NCBI RefSeq assembly: GCF_000757885.1
Contig: NZ_JQCR01000002.1
Span: forward strand, 2,725,730-2,789,729
Length of the DNA stretch: 64,000 nt
Origin: Paenibacillus wynnii
Lineage (GTDB): Bacteria; Bacillota; Bacilli; Paenibacillales; Paenibacillaceae
Direction of reading: 5' to 3'
Under the pieces are notes generated by a model. That model was given only the letters and a program-made list of their open reading frames with translations, was not told the origin of the DNA and made no database searches. Positions 44,003-52,519 of the stretch are shown here, in pieces (within the stretch, counting starts at the first letter, position 1; every line of letters starts with the position of its first letter). The translations under genes were made by a program, and so were the position numbers.

Positions 44003-44869
44003 ATGCCAAAAGCACGGGATCCTAACCGGGACCGCGCACTAGAGATATGGCGTGAACACGGGGGAGACATAACAAACCGGCAGATAGCCGAGCAGCTGAG
44101 TATTGATGAAAAGAAGGTTGCCGTATGGAAGCAACGGGACAAATGGATTGTTGTACAACAATCCTCTGATAACGTTGTACAACAACCTAAAAAGAATGTT
44201 GTACAACAAAAGAAGCCCAAGGTCATAAAACAACAGAAGGAAGCGGCTAGGGGAGACCCACCGAAAACTGAATCGGCAAAATTGACCGAGAAGGAAGAAA
44301 TATTCATTCTCGAATATCTCCGAGACTTTAACGCGACCCGAGCGGCGATGGCAGCAGGTTACAGCAAGCGGACTGCATATGTCATAGGGTGGGAAAACCT
44401 TAGAAAACCTAAAATTCAGGCTAAAATAGCTGAATATAAAGAATCCATGACCAGTGAACTTGGCTTGAGCATCCAGCGGATCATAGCAGAGTATTTGAAA
44501 ATAGCCTTCGCCAACATTACCGACTACGTCCATTTCGGTAAAAAGGAATTCCCGGTATTTACGAAAAAGGGAGACCCCATTATTGATGAGGATACGGGTA
44601 AACAAAAAGTGGTATCTCAGAACTATGTTGACCTATTGAATCATGATGAAATTGACGGTTCTGCGCTTTCTGAAGTGAAAGAAGGCAAAGATGGCGTCGG
44701 GGTTAAAATGCACGATAAAATGAAAGCTCTGGAAAAGTTAGAGAAGTACTCAGGGTATCTGGACGAGGAAACAAAGCTGAAGGTTGATAAGTTGAGGTTT
44801 GAAGTAGCGGTGATGGGCAAGGGCGACCAATCGGAAGTTGTTTTCATAAAGGATGATCTCCATGAGTAA
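44003..44869 (+). CDS. terS: Terminase small subunit
   Basis: TerS (288 aa) has an N-terminal HTH (~10-45: ALEIWREHGGDITNRQIAEQ), a linker with three VVQQ peptides at eight-residue spacing, and a Terminase_2-type domain (~95-150: LTEKEEIFILEYLRDFNATR, AAMAAGYSKRTAYVIGWENL). It recognises the packaging site and loads TerL. The VVQQ codons form three DNA palindromes 24 bp apart. ATG 44003 follows GGGGGTGGTGATA. The stop overlaps terL. Confidence 0.9.
   Translation: MPKARDPNRDRALEIWREHGGDITNRQIAEQLSIDEKKVAVWKQRDKWIVVQQSSDNVVQQPKKNVVQQKKPKVIKQQKEAARGDPPKTESAKLTEKEEIFILEYLRDFNATRAAMAAGYSKRTAYVIGWENLRKPKIQAKIAEYKESMTSELGLSIQRIIAEYLKIAFANITDYVHFGKKEFPVFTKKGDPIIDEDTGKQKVVSQNYVDLLNHDEIDGSALSEVKEGKDGVGVKMHDKMKALEKLEKYSGYLDEETKLKVDKLRFEVAVMGKGDQSEVVFIKDDLHE
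44150..44207 (+). repeat. Three 24-bp-phased GTTGTACAAC palindromes in terS
   Basis: The perfect 10-bp palindrome GTTGTACAAC occurs at 44150-44159, 44174-44183 and 44198-44207, each 24 bp from the last. They encode V-V-Q (with part of Q) in the TerS linker. pac sites of headful phages often lie inside terS and are recognised by TerS, so this is a candidate packaging or regulatory site. Confidence 0.65.
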
Positions 44870-46106
44870 GGTTATTAGCCTGCAGGAGACAGTCGGGAAG
44901 GGATACGCTAAGTTCTGGCATTTTAAAGGCCGTTATCGGGTAGTTAAAGGTGGTCGCGGTTCTAAAAAGAGCGTAACAGCGGCGCTCTGGGTTATCAAAA
45001 ATATGATGGAGTATCCGCTGGCGAATACTCTGGTTCTTCGCAAGACTTTCAATACTCACAAGGACTCCACTTGGGCGCAGCTTAAATGGGCAGCGAACCG
45101 TTTAGGAGTCGGTAGCAAGTGGCAATTTAAAAAGTCGCCACTAGAAGCCATATATAAGCCAACAGGCCAAAAGATACTATTCCGCGGCCTAGACGATCCG
45201 ATGTCAATCACCTCTATTACGGTGGACAGCGGCTATTTGTGCTGGGCGTGGTTTGAAGAAGCCTATCAAATCCTTAATGAGGATGACTTCGATAAAGTGG
45301 ATATGTCCATTCGGGGTCAAATGCCGGAAGGGTACTTCAAACAGATCACCATTACGTTTAACCCTTGGAATGAAAAGCATTGGCTCAAACACCGTTTCTT
45401 TGATATCCCTAACCCAGATACATTCGTGGATACCACAACGTACCGCTGTAATGAGTTTCTGGGAGACGAAGATCGAAAGCTCTTCGAGTGGATGAAGAAG
45501 CATAAGCCGAAGCGGCACAGGGTAGAGGGTGACGGAGACTGGGGTATTGCCGAAGGTGCCGTGTATGAAGACTGGCGAGAAGAGGACTTTGATTATAAGT
45601 CTATCTCCAAGAAGCCGGGATATAGAGCTGTGTTCGGTCTTGACTTTGGTTATACCAATGACCCGAGTGCACTTGTGTGTGCCCTAGTAAACAAAGAAGA
45701 GAAGAAGCTATATATCTTCGATGAACACTATGAGCACAGCATGTTGAATAACGACATTGCCGATATGCTGAAGCGAAAAGGGTATTCCAAAGAGAAGATC
45801 ATCGCAGACTCTTCTGAACCGAAGTCTATTGATGAAATACGGGGCCGAGGCATTAGTCGAATTAGAGCCGCTGAAAAAGGTGCAGATAGTATTAAAGCCG
45901 GCATTCAATTCATTAAAGGCTTTGAAATCATCGTTCATAAATTTAATTGTCCGAATATCAGCATTGAACTATCCAGTTATGTGTGGGAACAGAACAAGGC
46001 CGGAAAGTTCTTGAACAGACCAGTCGATGACTTCAACCATGCAATGGATGCGTTACGCTACGCTATGGAACAGATCCGTAAAGGCAATGAAGTTTCTTTT
46101 AATTAA
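44862..46106 (+). CDS. terL: Terminase large subunit
   Basis: TerL (414 aa, PBSX/SPP1-like) has the ATPase P-loop G30-G-R-G-S-K-K-S37, a Walker B region around CWAWFEEAYQ, and a C-terminal RNase H-like nuclease starting at D261 (FGLDFGYTNDPSAL). It pumps DNA into proheads and cuts it. ATG 44862 is used; it overlaps the terS stop, with AAGGATGAT upstream. Confidence 0.96.
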   Translation: MSKVISLQETVGKGYAKFWHFKGRYRVVKGGRGSKKSVTAALWVIKNMMEYPLANTLVLRKTFNTHKDSTWAQLKWAANRLGVGSKWQFKKSPLEAIYKPTGQKILFRGLDDPMSITSITVDSGYLCWAWFEEAYQILNEDDFDKVDMSIRGQMPEGYFKQITITFNPWNEKHWLKHRFFDIPNPDTFVDTTTYRCNEFLGDEDRKLFEWMKKHKPKRHRVEGDGDWGIAEGAVYEDWREEDFDYKSISKKPGYRAVFGLDFGYTNDPSALVCALVNKEEKKLYIFDEHYEHSMLNNDIADMLKRKGYSKEKIIADSSEPKSIDEIRGRGISRIRAAEKGADSIKAGIQFIKGFEIIVHKFNCPNISIELSSYVWEQNKAGKFLNRPVDDFNHAMDALRYAMEQIRKGNEVSFN

Positions 46107-46125
46107 AAGGAAGGGAGGAAACATA

Positions 46126-47574
46126 TTGAGCATAACTCAAGAAATCATCCGGATAATTGAATCAAACGCTCCGATGAAGCTGGAGGAAATCATTCAGCGG
46201 GAAGTATCGGAGTGGGAAGGTAAGGAACAGCGCAAGTTCATGATAACCGGCCAGCAATATTATGAAATGAACCTTGATATCCTGAATCGGAAGCGAACTG
46301 GGATAGGAGAGGGCGGGGCGGAGATTGAAATCAAAACCCTATCCAATAATAAACTGGCTCATGGATTTGTTCGGAAGCTGGTGGATCAGAAGGTTGGCTA
46401 CTTACTGAGTAAACCGCTGAGTATTCAGACCGAGAACACCAAATATCAGGAGCTGCTTAAAGAAATCTTTAATAAAGGATTCTTACGGCTGTTGAAAAAC
46501 GTTGGCAAAGGCGCGATAAACAAGGGTATAGCCTGGCTCCAGGTATACTATAATGATGCCAGTGAATTAAGGTTCAAAATTTTGCCGTCTGAAGAAATTA
46601 TCCCGCTATGGATTGACGCTGCTCACACAGAGCTGCAGGCGATCATTCGGGTATATGAGATCGAGGTTTACGAAGGCACTCGAAAGCGGACAGTGAAGAA
46701 AGTTGAGTTCTGGGACGCTACCGGCGTTAAGCGATACATGCAGGATGGGAGTAAGCTTGTTGAGGATCCAGATAACCAAAGCGGCAGCCACTTCAAGGCG
46801 GTACAAGTGGATCAAGAAGTGCAGCTGAACTGGCAGAGGATACCGATCATCCCATTCAAGTACAACGATGAGGAAATACCGCTCGTCAAAATGGTAAAGT
46901 CTCTGTCGGATGATTACGATCGCCGGCGCTCCGATAATTCCAATAACCTCGAAGACTTGCCTGAAAGTATATATGTGCTCAAGAACTATGATGGCACTGA
47001 CTTAGCTGAAGCTCGGAGGAACATATCGGTACTCCGGATGGTTAAGGTACAGGGTGATGGTGGAGTGGAATCCATTAACTTGAACATTAATGTGGAAGCC
47101 GCTAACTCACATCTCAGCCAAACCCGGAAGGATATCTATGAGTTCGGTCGAGGCGTGGATACGCAATCAGATAAGTTGGGCAATAGCCCAAGCGGTATAG
47201 CACTACGCTTCCTGTTTGCTGATCTAGACATGGATGCCAACATCATCGAGACGGAGTTCCAGGCCAGTATGGAGCAACTGCTATGGTTTGTAAATCAGCA
47301 TCTAGCTAATACCGGCAAAGGTGACTTCGAGAAGGAATCCGTTGAGTTCATATTCAACCGAGACATTATCATCAATGAAACAGAATCCATTACCAATGCT
47401 TCTAATAGCAAAGGCGTCATATCTGATGAAACCATTGTCGCCAATCATCCATGGACCAGCGACACCCAAGAAGAACTCAACCGGATTAAAAAACAAAAAG
47501 AAGTTGAGATGAAATACTCTGGATATGGTGAATTCGGTGGGAAGAAAGATCCACCGGAGGATGATGACGAATGA
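46126..47574 (+). CDS. Portal protein (SPP1 gp6-like)
   Basis: The 482-aa portal starts at TTG 46126 behind AAGGGAGGAA (SITQEIIRIIESNAPMKLEE). Family features include GQQYYEMNLDILNRKR, KLVDQKVGYLLSKP and the late DKLGNSPSGIALRFLF. It forms the 12-mer ring through which DNA passes. The open frame extends upstream into terL but without an RBS. Confidence 0.93.
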   Translation: MSITQEIIRIIESNAPMKLEEIIQREVSEWEGKEQRKFMITGQQYYEMNLDILNRKRTGIGEGGAEIEIKTLSNNKLAHGFVRKLVDQKVGYLLSKPLSIQTENTKYQELLKEIFNKGFLRLLKNVGKGAINKGIAWLQVYYNDASELRFKILPSEEIIPLWIDAAHTELQAIIRVYEIEVYEGTRKRTVKKVEFWDATGVKRYMQDGSKLVEDPDNQSGSHFKAVQVDQEVQLNWQRIPIIPFKYNDEEIPLVKMVKSLSDDYDRRRSDNSNNLEDLPESIYVLKNYDGTDLAEARRNISVLRMVKVQGDGGVESINLNINVEAANSHLSQTRKDIYEFGRGVDTQSDKLGNSPSGIALRFLFADLDMDANIIETEFQASMEQLLWFVNQHLANTGKGDFEKESVEFIFNRDIIINETESITNASNSKGVISDETIVANHPWTSDTQEELNRIKKQKEVEMKYSGYGEFGGKKDPPEDDDE

Positions 47575-49223
47575 ACAACCAGAAGTACTGGGAGAAGCGG
47601 TCTGAACTGGTCCTCATACAGGCTGAGAAAGCAGCGGCCATTGTAGAAGCTGAGATGATTCAGGCTTACGCTGCTGCCTTGGACGCAGTACAGAAGGAGA
47701 TGTTGGCCTTCTATGCACGTACGTTTGTAGGGGATGCTCCAATTAGGCATGTGGATGCGGTTAAGGGGAATCGGCTGAACGCCCTTCAGCGGCAGATTGG
47801 TGACCAACTGCGGGATTTAGGAGATATTGAGCAGCGGAAGATGACTACATTACTGGAAAAAGCATTCAAGGATGCCTATACTATGACGATCTTTAACGTG
47901 CAGCAGTTTACAGGTATAGGTGCTTCATTTCTATTGCCACAACCAGAGAGAGTTAAGGAGATTCTTAATTACCCGTGGAGCGGAGCGAAGTTCTCAGACC
48001 GTATATGGCGGGATAAAGAGAAGCTGGCTGTTACACTACAGGATACCCTCAATCAAGGCTTTGTAAGAGGCTTGGGTGCGAATCAAATGGCTGAAATGCT
48101 CGCTGCCAAGATGGAAGTATCCAAGCATCATGCCGTTACTCTTGTGCAGACTGAAACAGCGTATGTAGCCGGCCAAGGGACAGCTGAGGGTTATAAGTCA
48201 GCGGGATTGGATGAATATCAGATACTGGCTACCCTGGATGGACGAACAAGCCAAATCTGCCGTAAGCAAGATGGCAGACGGTACAGAGTGTCTGAAGTCA
48301 GAGTAGGGAGCAATTATCCACCTTTTCATGCGCGTTGCCGAACCACTACGATCCCAGTGATTGATGAAACTGCAGGCATTGGAGAAAGACGTGCAAGAGA
48401 TCCAGTAACAGGTAAGGTAGATCTTGTTCCGGCTGATATGAAGTACCCTGACTGGTACAAACAATATGTTATCGATAAGCACGGACAAGATAAAGCGGAT
48501 CTGGCACAACTTCAACTCAGGAATCAAGCGGCTGATGAAAAGCAGCATACCCGATATCGAGGAATTTTGGGTAAGGAAATACCAAGAGCGTTTTCCAAGT
48601 TCCAAGAGTTGAAGTATACTAATATTGAGGGTTGGAATAAGGCTAAAGGCGATTATCGGAAGCTGAATGCCTATGCGAAAATCACGGCAAATGAACCGGA
48701 AATTACCGCTCATCTGAAGGAGATCGCTAAGAAGGCAGAGACAGAGCTGGTTGGACTGGAATACCGGTTGAAAACTAAAGAGTCCTACTTACGCAAAGTC
48801 AATTCAGACAGTAATAATAGCCTTGATGCTAAGATAATTGGTCATACCATCGCTAACACAAACGATGTTATACGATACACCTATCAGACTTCGGGTGATA
48901 AATTGACTGATTCGTACTTCCGCATTCAATCAGAACTTGAGTCCAAAGGATACTCTATTCATAAGATGAAAAACACCTGGGAAGACAAGAGGAATCCCTA
49001 CAAGGGCATTAACGCCATATTCACCAGTCCTGCAGGGCAACGGTTTGAGGTGCAGTTTCATACACCGCAGAGCTTTGACCTCAAGAACGGACCACTTCAT
49101 AAGCTTTATGAGGAATACCGCTTAGACAGTACCTCGCCGACACGCCGGGCAGAACTAACGAAGGAAATGTTTAAAATGTCCGCTGAATTGGAGAAGCCTA
49201 GGAATATCGACAAGATCAAATAA
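47571..49223 (+). CDS. MuF head protein fused to a RelA/SpoT-like C-terminal domain
   Basis: The 550-aa protein has an SPP1 gp7/MuF minor head domain (to ~265; LVQTETAYVAGQGTAEGYKS, DGRTSQICRKQDGRRY, PPFHARCRTTTIP), a linker, and from ~375 a domain with the (p)ppGpp-synthetase motif set: R399-x-K-x-x-E-S-x-x-x-K409 (R-x-K...S...K ATP loop), D432 (NDVIRYT), Y477-K-G-I-N, E493 (FEVQFHT, as EIQ.RT) and H510 (LHKLYEEYR). MuF proteins with swapped C-terminal toxins are a known prophage class of polymorphic toxins, delivered with the virion. Here the toxin would be a RelA-like nucleotide pyrophosphotransferase. The short gene after it is the likely immunity gene. Confidence 0.85.
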   Translation: MNNQKYWEKRSELVLIQAEKAAAIVEAEMIQAYAAALDAVQKEMLAFYARTFVGDAPIRHVDAVKGNRLNALQRQIGDQLRDLGDIEQRKMTTLLEKAFKDAYTMTIFNVQQFTGIGASFLLPQPERVKEILNYPWSGAKFSDRIWRDKEKLAVTLQDTLNQGFVRGLGANQMAEMLAAKMEVSKHHAVTLVQTETAYVAGQGTAEGYKSAGLDEYQILATLDGRTSQICRKQDGRRYRVSEVRVGSNYPPFHARCRTTTIPVIDETAGIGERRARDPVTGKVDLVPADMKYPDWYKQYVIDKHGQDKADLAQLQLRNQAADEKQHTRYRGILGKEIPRAFSKFQELKYTNIEGWNKAKGDYRKLNAYAKITANEPEITAHLKEIAKKAETELVGLEYRLKTKESYLRKVNSDSNNSLDAKIIGHTIANTNDVIRYTYQTSGDKLTDSYFRIQSELESKGYSIHKMKNTWEDKRNPYKGINAIFTSPAGQRFEVQFHTPQSFDLKNGPLHKLYEEYRLDSTSPTRRAELTKEMFKMSAELEKPRNIDKIK

Positions 49224-49235
49224 GGAGGCGAACGC

Positions 49236-49451
49236 ATGCCAGAAGACTTTTATTTTGTATATGGATATGAAAAAGAAGAGGAAACAGCATTGCGGATGTA
49301 TCGCTTCATTGATGGAAACTTTGAACGATATGATGTGGCGAGCAAGGCATGGATACCGGATCCTGATCAATGCAAGATTTTCGTTGGTGAAGATCTAGAG
49401 TATGAGGAAATCACTGACGAACAGGCAAATCAAATAAAAGTTCTTATATAA
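49236..49451 (+). CDS. Putative immunity protein for the MuF-RelA toxin (71 aa)
   Basis: A 71-aa acidic protein (MPEDFYFVYGYEKEEETALR start; FVGEDLEYEEITDEQANQIK end) begins 12 bases after the MuF-RelA gene with AAGGAGG, and a terminator follows it at once. Small acidic proteins directly downstream of polymorphic toxins are usually immunity proteins. It has no recognised domain; the role is from position, size and charge. Confidence 0.55.
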   Translation: MPEDFYFVYGYEKEEETALRMYRFIDGNFERYDVASKAWIPDPDQCKIFVGEDLEYEEITDEQANQIKVLI

Positions 49452-49482
49452 GGCACCTTCCAACTGCGAGGGTGCTTTTTAT
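49451..49482 (+). terminator. Terminator after the putative immunity gene
   Basis: AGGCACCTTC and GAGGGTGCTT pair over ten bases with two G-U pairs, loop CAACTGC, followed by TTTTTAT. It ends a unit within the late operon, so scaffold and capsid must be read through or have another promoter. Confidence 0.8.
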
Positions 49483-49503
49483 ATTGGCTAAGAGGAGGAT
49501 GCT

Positions 49504-49755
49504 ATGAAGATTAGCTTCGATGAGTTTAGAAGTAAGCCGCCCAGCATTGGGTGGGTTGCGTGGGAAATTGATTACTGGACGCGCATGCTGCGTTTATGTA
49601 GATGGTGGGCTTATCCCTTCATGCTTATTTTCATAGCCTTCCGTTCGTGTCGGGTAGAGTTGTATCACTGGTTAAATAGGGTAGGAATTATGAAGACGCC
49701 AATAGGCAACCACATGGTAATCTCGGATATTTGGAAGCGAGAAAAGAAACGTTAG
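49504..49755 (+). CDS. Small membrane-associated phage protein (83 aa)
   Basis: The 83-aa product (MKISFDEFRSKPPSIGWVAW start) has a hydrophobic segment WWAYPFMLIFIAF at ~34-46, possibly one membrane helix, and basic flanks. It lies between the toxin/immunity terminator and the scaffold gene. It may belong to the toxin module or be cargo. Not recognised. Confidence 0.55.
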   Translation: MKISFDEFRSKPPSIGWVAWEIDYWTRMLRLCRWWAYPFMLIFIAFRSCRVELYHWLNRVGIMKTPIGNHMVISDIWKREKKR

Positions 49756-49782
49756 GCCCCGGATGAGACTACCGAGGGCCTA
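49753..49782 (+). other. Hairpin TAGGCCC/GGGCCTA
   Basis: A perfect 7-bp stem overlaps the preceding stop codon region. No T-tract follows, so it is more likely a processing or stability element. Confidence 0.45.
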
Positions 49783-49861
49783 TTCGCTCATGAACCGGAG
49801 CATATCGGTTCACTCCCAAAGCTGGAGAGCAGCTATATAAATCTATGGAGGTTGATCATAT

Positions 49862-50503
49862 ATGGATTGGCTTAAGGAATTATTGAAGAAGTTGGGCGTT
49901 GAAGAGTCTAAGATTGACGGAGCCATTGCGGATGCTGGTAAGGAGATCCCTAAGCATTTTGTACCGAAGTCGCAGTACAACGATCTGTCTGAAACCAAGA
50001 AGAAGCTGGAGAAAGACATCACGGACCGCGATACACAACTTGAAGCGCTCAGTAAAGATGCCAACGCTTCGGAGGCATTGAAAGCCGAAATTACGAAGCT
50101 GCAGGACGCTAATAAGACCGCAAAGGAGCAGTATGACGCTGATCTCAAGGAAATGGCGCTCAACAATGCTATCACAACCGCCCTTAATGGCAAAGTGCAT
50201 AACGAAAAGGTTGTTACCGGGCTGATTGATAAAGGGAAGTTGGTCATCGGCGATGACGGTAAGGTGGTTGGACTGGACGATCAGCTCAAAGTTTTACAAA
50301 CGTCGGATGCCTACTTGTTTAAAAACGAGGATAAGGGCGGCGGTGGAGGCTTCAAATTTAAAGGGACCTCACTGTTGGATGGTAAGGATCAGTCCAAGGG
50401 CGATCAAGGTGATGATAAGGTCGGTTACTTTGGAAAGCAATTGGCTGAATCCACTAAAGGTAATGAAGGGCTGGATACGGCCCGAGAAAGTTATTTCAAA
50501 TAA
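49862..50503 (+). CDS. Scaffold protein (gp20-like)
   Basis: The 213-aa protein is highly charged and coiled-coil in its middle (LSETKKKLEKDITDRDTQLE) and starts MDWLKELLKKLGVEESKIDG, the type of the phage minor structural GP20/scaffold family. It sits between head proteins and capsid as expected for the assembly scaffold that is lost on maturation. RBS GGAGGTTGATC. Confidence 0.82.
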   Translation: MDWLKELLKKLGVEESKIDGAIADAGKEIPKHFVPKSQYNDLSETKKKLEKDITDRDTQLEALSKDANASEALKAEITKLQDANKTAKEQYDADLKEMALNNAITTALNGKVHNEKVVTGLIDKGKLVIGDDGKVVGLDDQLKVLQTSDAYLFKNEDKGGGGGFKFKGTSLLDGKDQSKGDQGDDKVGYFGKQLAESTKGNEGLDTARESYFK

Positions 50504-50522
50504 GAACGGAGGATAAATCAAA

Positions 50523-50894
50523 ATGAGTAAATTCATAGAAACAACATACGGAAACAAGAAAGAAATTCTTAAATTCCCTGATCACTATGTCGCGGTAGCA
50601 ATCACTGTGAGTAACGCTGGCGTTACGGCAAATGCTGACGGCAAGAAAATTGTTCGTGCTGGCACCATCCTTGGAGGGGGAATTCTTGCTGACGATACTG
50701 TACTCGCTGTTAAAGCAACCACTACAACAGGGGTATCGAACGCCGAGGGCGTGCTTTTGAACGATACCGATGTAACGTCCGGTCCGGCTCCAGGTGCTCT
50801 TGTTCTTCATGGGTTCATTAATAAAAATAAAATCCCGACTGCTCCTACCGCTGAGGAAATTGTAGCATTGAAGCAGATCGCATTCATCGACTAA
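50523..50894 (+). CDS. Head decoration-type protein
   Basis: The 123-aa beta-rich product has IVRAGTILGGGILADDTVLA, AEGVLLNDTDVTSGPAPGAL and VLHGFINKNKIP, the pattern of small capsid decoration/stabilisation proteins that precede the major capsid gene. RBS GGAGGATAA. Confidence 0.7.
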   Translation: MSKFIETTYGNKKEILKFPDHYVAVAITVSNAGVTANADGKKIVRAGTILGGGILADDTVLAVKATTTTGVSNAEGVLLNDTDVTSGPAPGALVLHGFINKNKIPTAPTAEEIVALKQIAFID

Positions 50895-50917
50895 GAAAGG
50901 GAAGGTGACAATTAACT

Positions 50918-51958
50918 ATGAATATTCAAGATTTAGTAAGAGCTCCAGAGATCGCGGCTTATATCGCTGCTAATCCATCAAACACAATCCCGTATTTGGG
51001 TGCCACGCTGTTCCCAGCATCGAAGAAACTAGGACTTGATCTCGGGTGGATCAAAGGTGCAGGTGGATTGCCAGTCGCTCTGATGCCTTCAGAATTTGAT
51101 ACAAAGGCTACATTGAGGGATCGAATCGGATTTGGCAAAGTAGAGACTGAAATGCCGTTTTTCCGTGAAGCTATGCTCCTGAAAGAGAAGGACCGCCAAG
51201 AGTTGATGAGACTATTAGAGTCTCAGAATGGCGCTTATGTCGAATCTCTGATCAAACAGATCTATGATGACCGAGCCAGCCTGGTAAGCGGAGCTGAAGT
51301 CAATGCAGAACGCATGCGCATGCAACTCCTCTCTTCTGGCAAGATTCGAATCACTGCTAATCGGATCGATCTGGATTATGATTACAAGATGAAGGCGGGA
51401 CACAAGACCACTCTCACAGGCACAGATAAATGGGATGATCCGACCGCTAATATCGTTGCAGATATTAAGGAGTGGCAGGATACGATCGAAGATGAGCAAG
51501 GTGTCCGGCCAACTAAGGCAATTTGTACCCGTAAAACATGGAATAACATCTTGGCAAATGAAAAAATCCGCTTGGACATGAATCCGCTGGGTGGACAAAA
51601 CATCATTATGACTGATGCGCTTATGCGGCAATACTTGGAGACTAAACTGGGAGTGACCATCGCAGTATATAACAAGAAGTATGCTCTGCAAGATGGCAGC
51701 AATCACTTATTCTACCCAGATGATTACTTCACGTTAATTCCGGATGGATTTTTGGGAAAAACATGGTTTGGTACAACTCCAGAAGAAGCCGACCTGATGA
51801 GCGGTGCAACCAGCGCAGAAGTTTCTATTGTTAACACCGGCGTTGCTATCACTACTATTAAACAGCCGCACCCTGTGAACGTCGAAACAATTGTTTCAGC
51901 GATCACGTTGCCGTCGTTTGAGACTATCGACAACATCTTTATTGCCAAGGTTGTTTAA
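50918..51958 (+). CDS. Major capsid protein (gpE family)
   Basis: The 346-aa protein starts MNIQDLVRAPEIAAYIAANP and has the gpE/HK97-fold features LGATLFPASKKLGLDLGWIK and IPDGFLGKTWFGTTPEEADL. It forms the icosahedral shell. A hairpin with a T-rich tail follows at once. Confidence 0.92.
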   Translation: MNIQDLVRAPEIAAYIAANPSNTIPYLGATLFPASKKLGLDLGWIKGAGGLPVALMPSEFDTKATLRDRIGFGKVETEMPFFREAMLLKEKDRQELMRLLESQNGAYVESLIKQIYDDRASLVSGAEVNAERMRMQLLSSGKIRITANRIDLDYDYKMKAGHKTTLTGTDKWDDPTANIVADIKEWQDTIEDEQGVRPTKAICTRKTWNNILANEKIRLDMNPLGGQNIIMTDALMRQYLETKLGVTIAVYNKKYALQDGSNHLFYPDDYFTLIPDGFLGKTWFGTTPEEADLMSGATSAEVSIVNTGVAITTIKQPHPVNVETIVSAITLPSFETIDNIFIAKVV

Positions 51959-51988
51959 GGAGGGGCTTAGCCTCTCCTATTTTATTTG
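51959..51988 (+). terminator. Hairpin/partial terminator after the capsid gene
   Basis: GGAGGGGC-TTA-GCCTCTCC forms an 8-bp stem followed by TATTTTATTT. It may lower transcription past the highly expressed capsid gene or protect its mRNA. Confidence 0.65.
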
Positions 51989-52002
51989 AAAGGATGATAT
52001 GC

Positions 52003-52317
52003 GTGTCCGAGAAACGTATTGAAGTTCCATTGATTACCGGGGCCAAGTACAACAAACGGTTTTATAAAGCCGGAGAATCTATTCATATCTTACCTACTGA
52101 AATCGATGCCCTTATTAAGGACGGTGTAATCCGCCGTGATGATGTGCCGGAATTTGATGAGGCAGACGTATCTCTGGAAGAAATGAAGCTTCCGGCTCTT
52201 AAAGCTTACGCTAAGGAGAACAATATCGATCTTGGGGAAGCAAGCAAGAAAGATGAAGTGCTAGCAGTGATCCAGGAAGCCATCCATGAGGCGGAGAAAG
52301 CGAAGGAGGACGAGTAA
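52003..52317 (+). CDS. Small head protein with HeH/SAP-like end (104 aa)
   Basis: Starts at GTG 52003 after AAAGGATG (SEKRIEVPLITGAKYNKRFY). The C-terminal half (SLEEMKLPALKAYAKENNID) has the helix-extension-helix layout of HeH/Rho-N/SAP modules that bind nucleic acid. It lies between the capsid and connector genes. Exact role unknown. Confidence 0.65.
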   Translation: MSEKRIEVPLITGAKYNKRFYKAGESIHILPTEIDALIKDGVIRRDDVPEFDEADVSLEEMKLPALKAYAKENNIDLGEASKKDEVLAVIQEAIHEAEKAKEDE

Positions 52318-52318
52318 G

Positions 52319-52519
52319 ATGCCAAAGGTTAAGGCGGCTGATAAGAAATTTACCGGAGTGATCGCGGGGGTCCGCTTTGAAAATGGCATTGGTGAAACGG
52401 AGGATGCCAAAGCGTTAGGCTACTTTCGGTCCCGGGGTTTCGCTATGGACGAAGCGACAGCACCCGCCGTAACATCAAAGAAGGAAAAGGGAGCTGATCC
52501 CGATGCTGAGAAATCTTAA
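52319..52519 (+). CDS. Small head-region protein, unknown (66 aa)
   Basis: The 66-aa product (MPKVKAADKKFTGVIAGVRF start) has the pattern GV.F..GIGET.D...L.YF...GF seen in small phage head/connector proteins. RBS AAGGAGG. Overlaps the next gene. Confidence 0.6.
   Translation: MPKVKAADKKFTGVIAGVRFENGIGETEDAKALGYFRSRGFAMDEATAPAVTSKKEKGADPDAEKS

Noticed and set aside
46027..46125. Portal start within terL
   Set aside because: Open by chance; the TTG at 46126 has GGGAGG at good spacing and gives the usual N-terminus.
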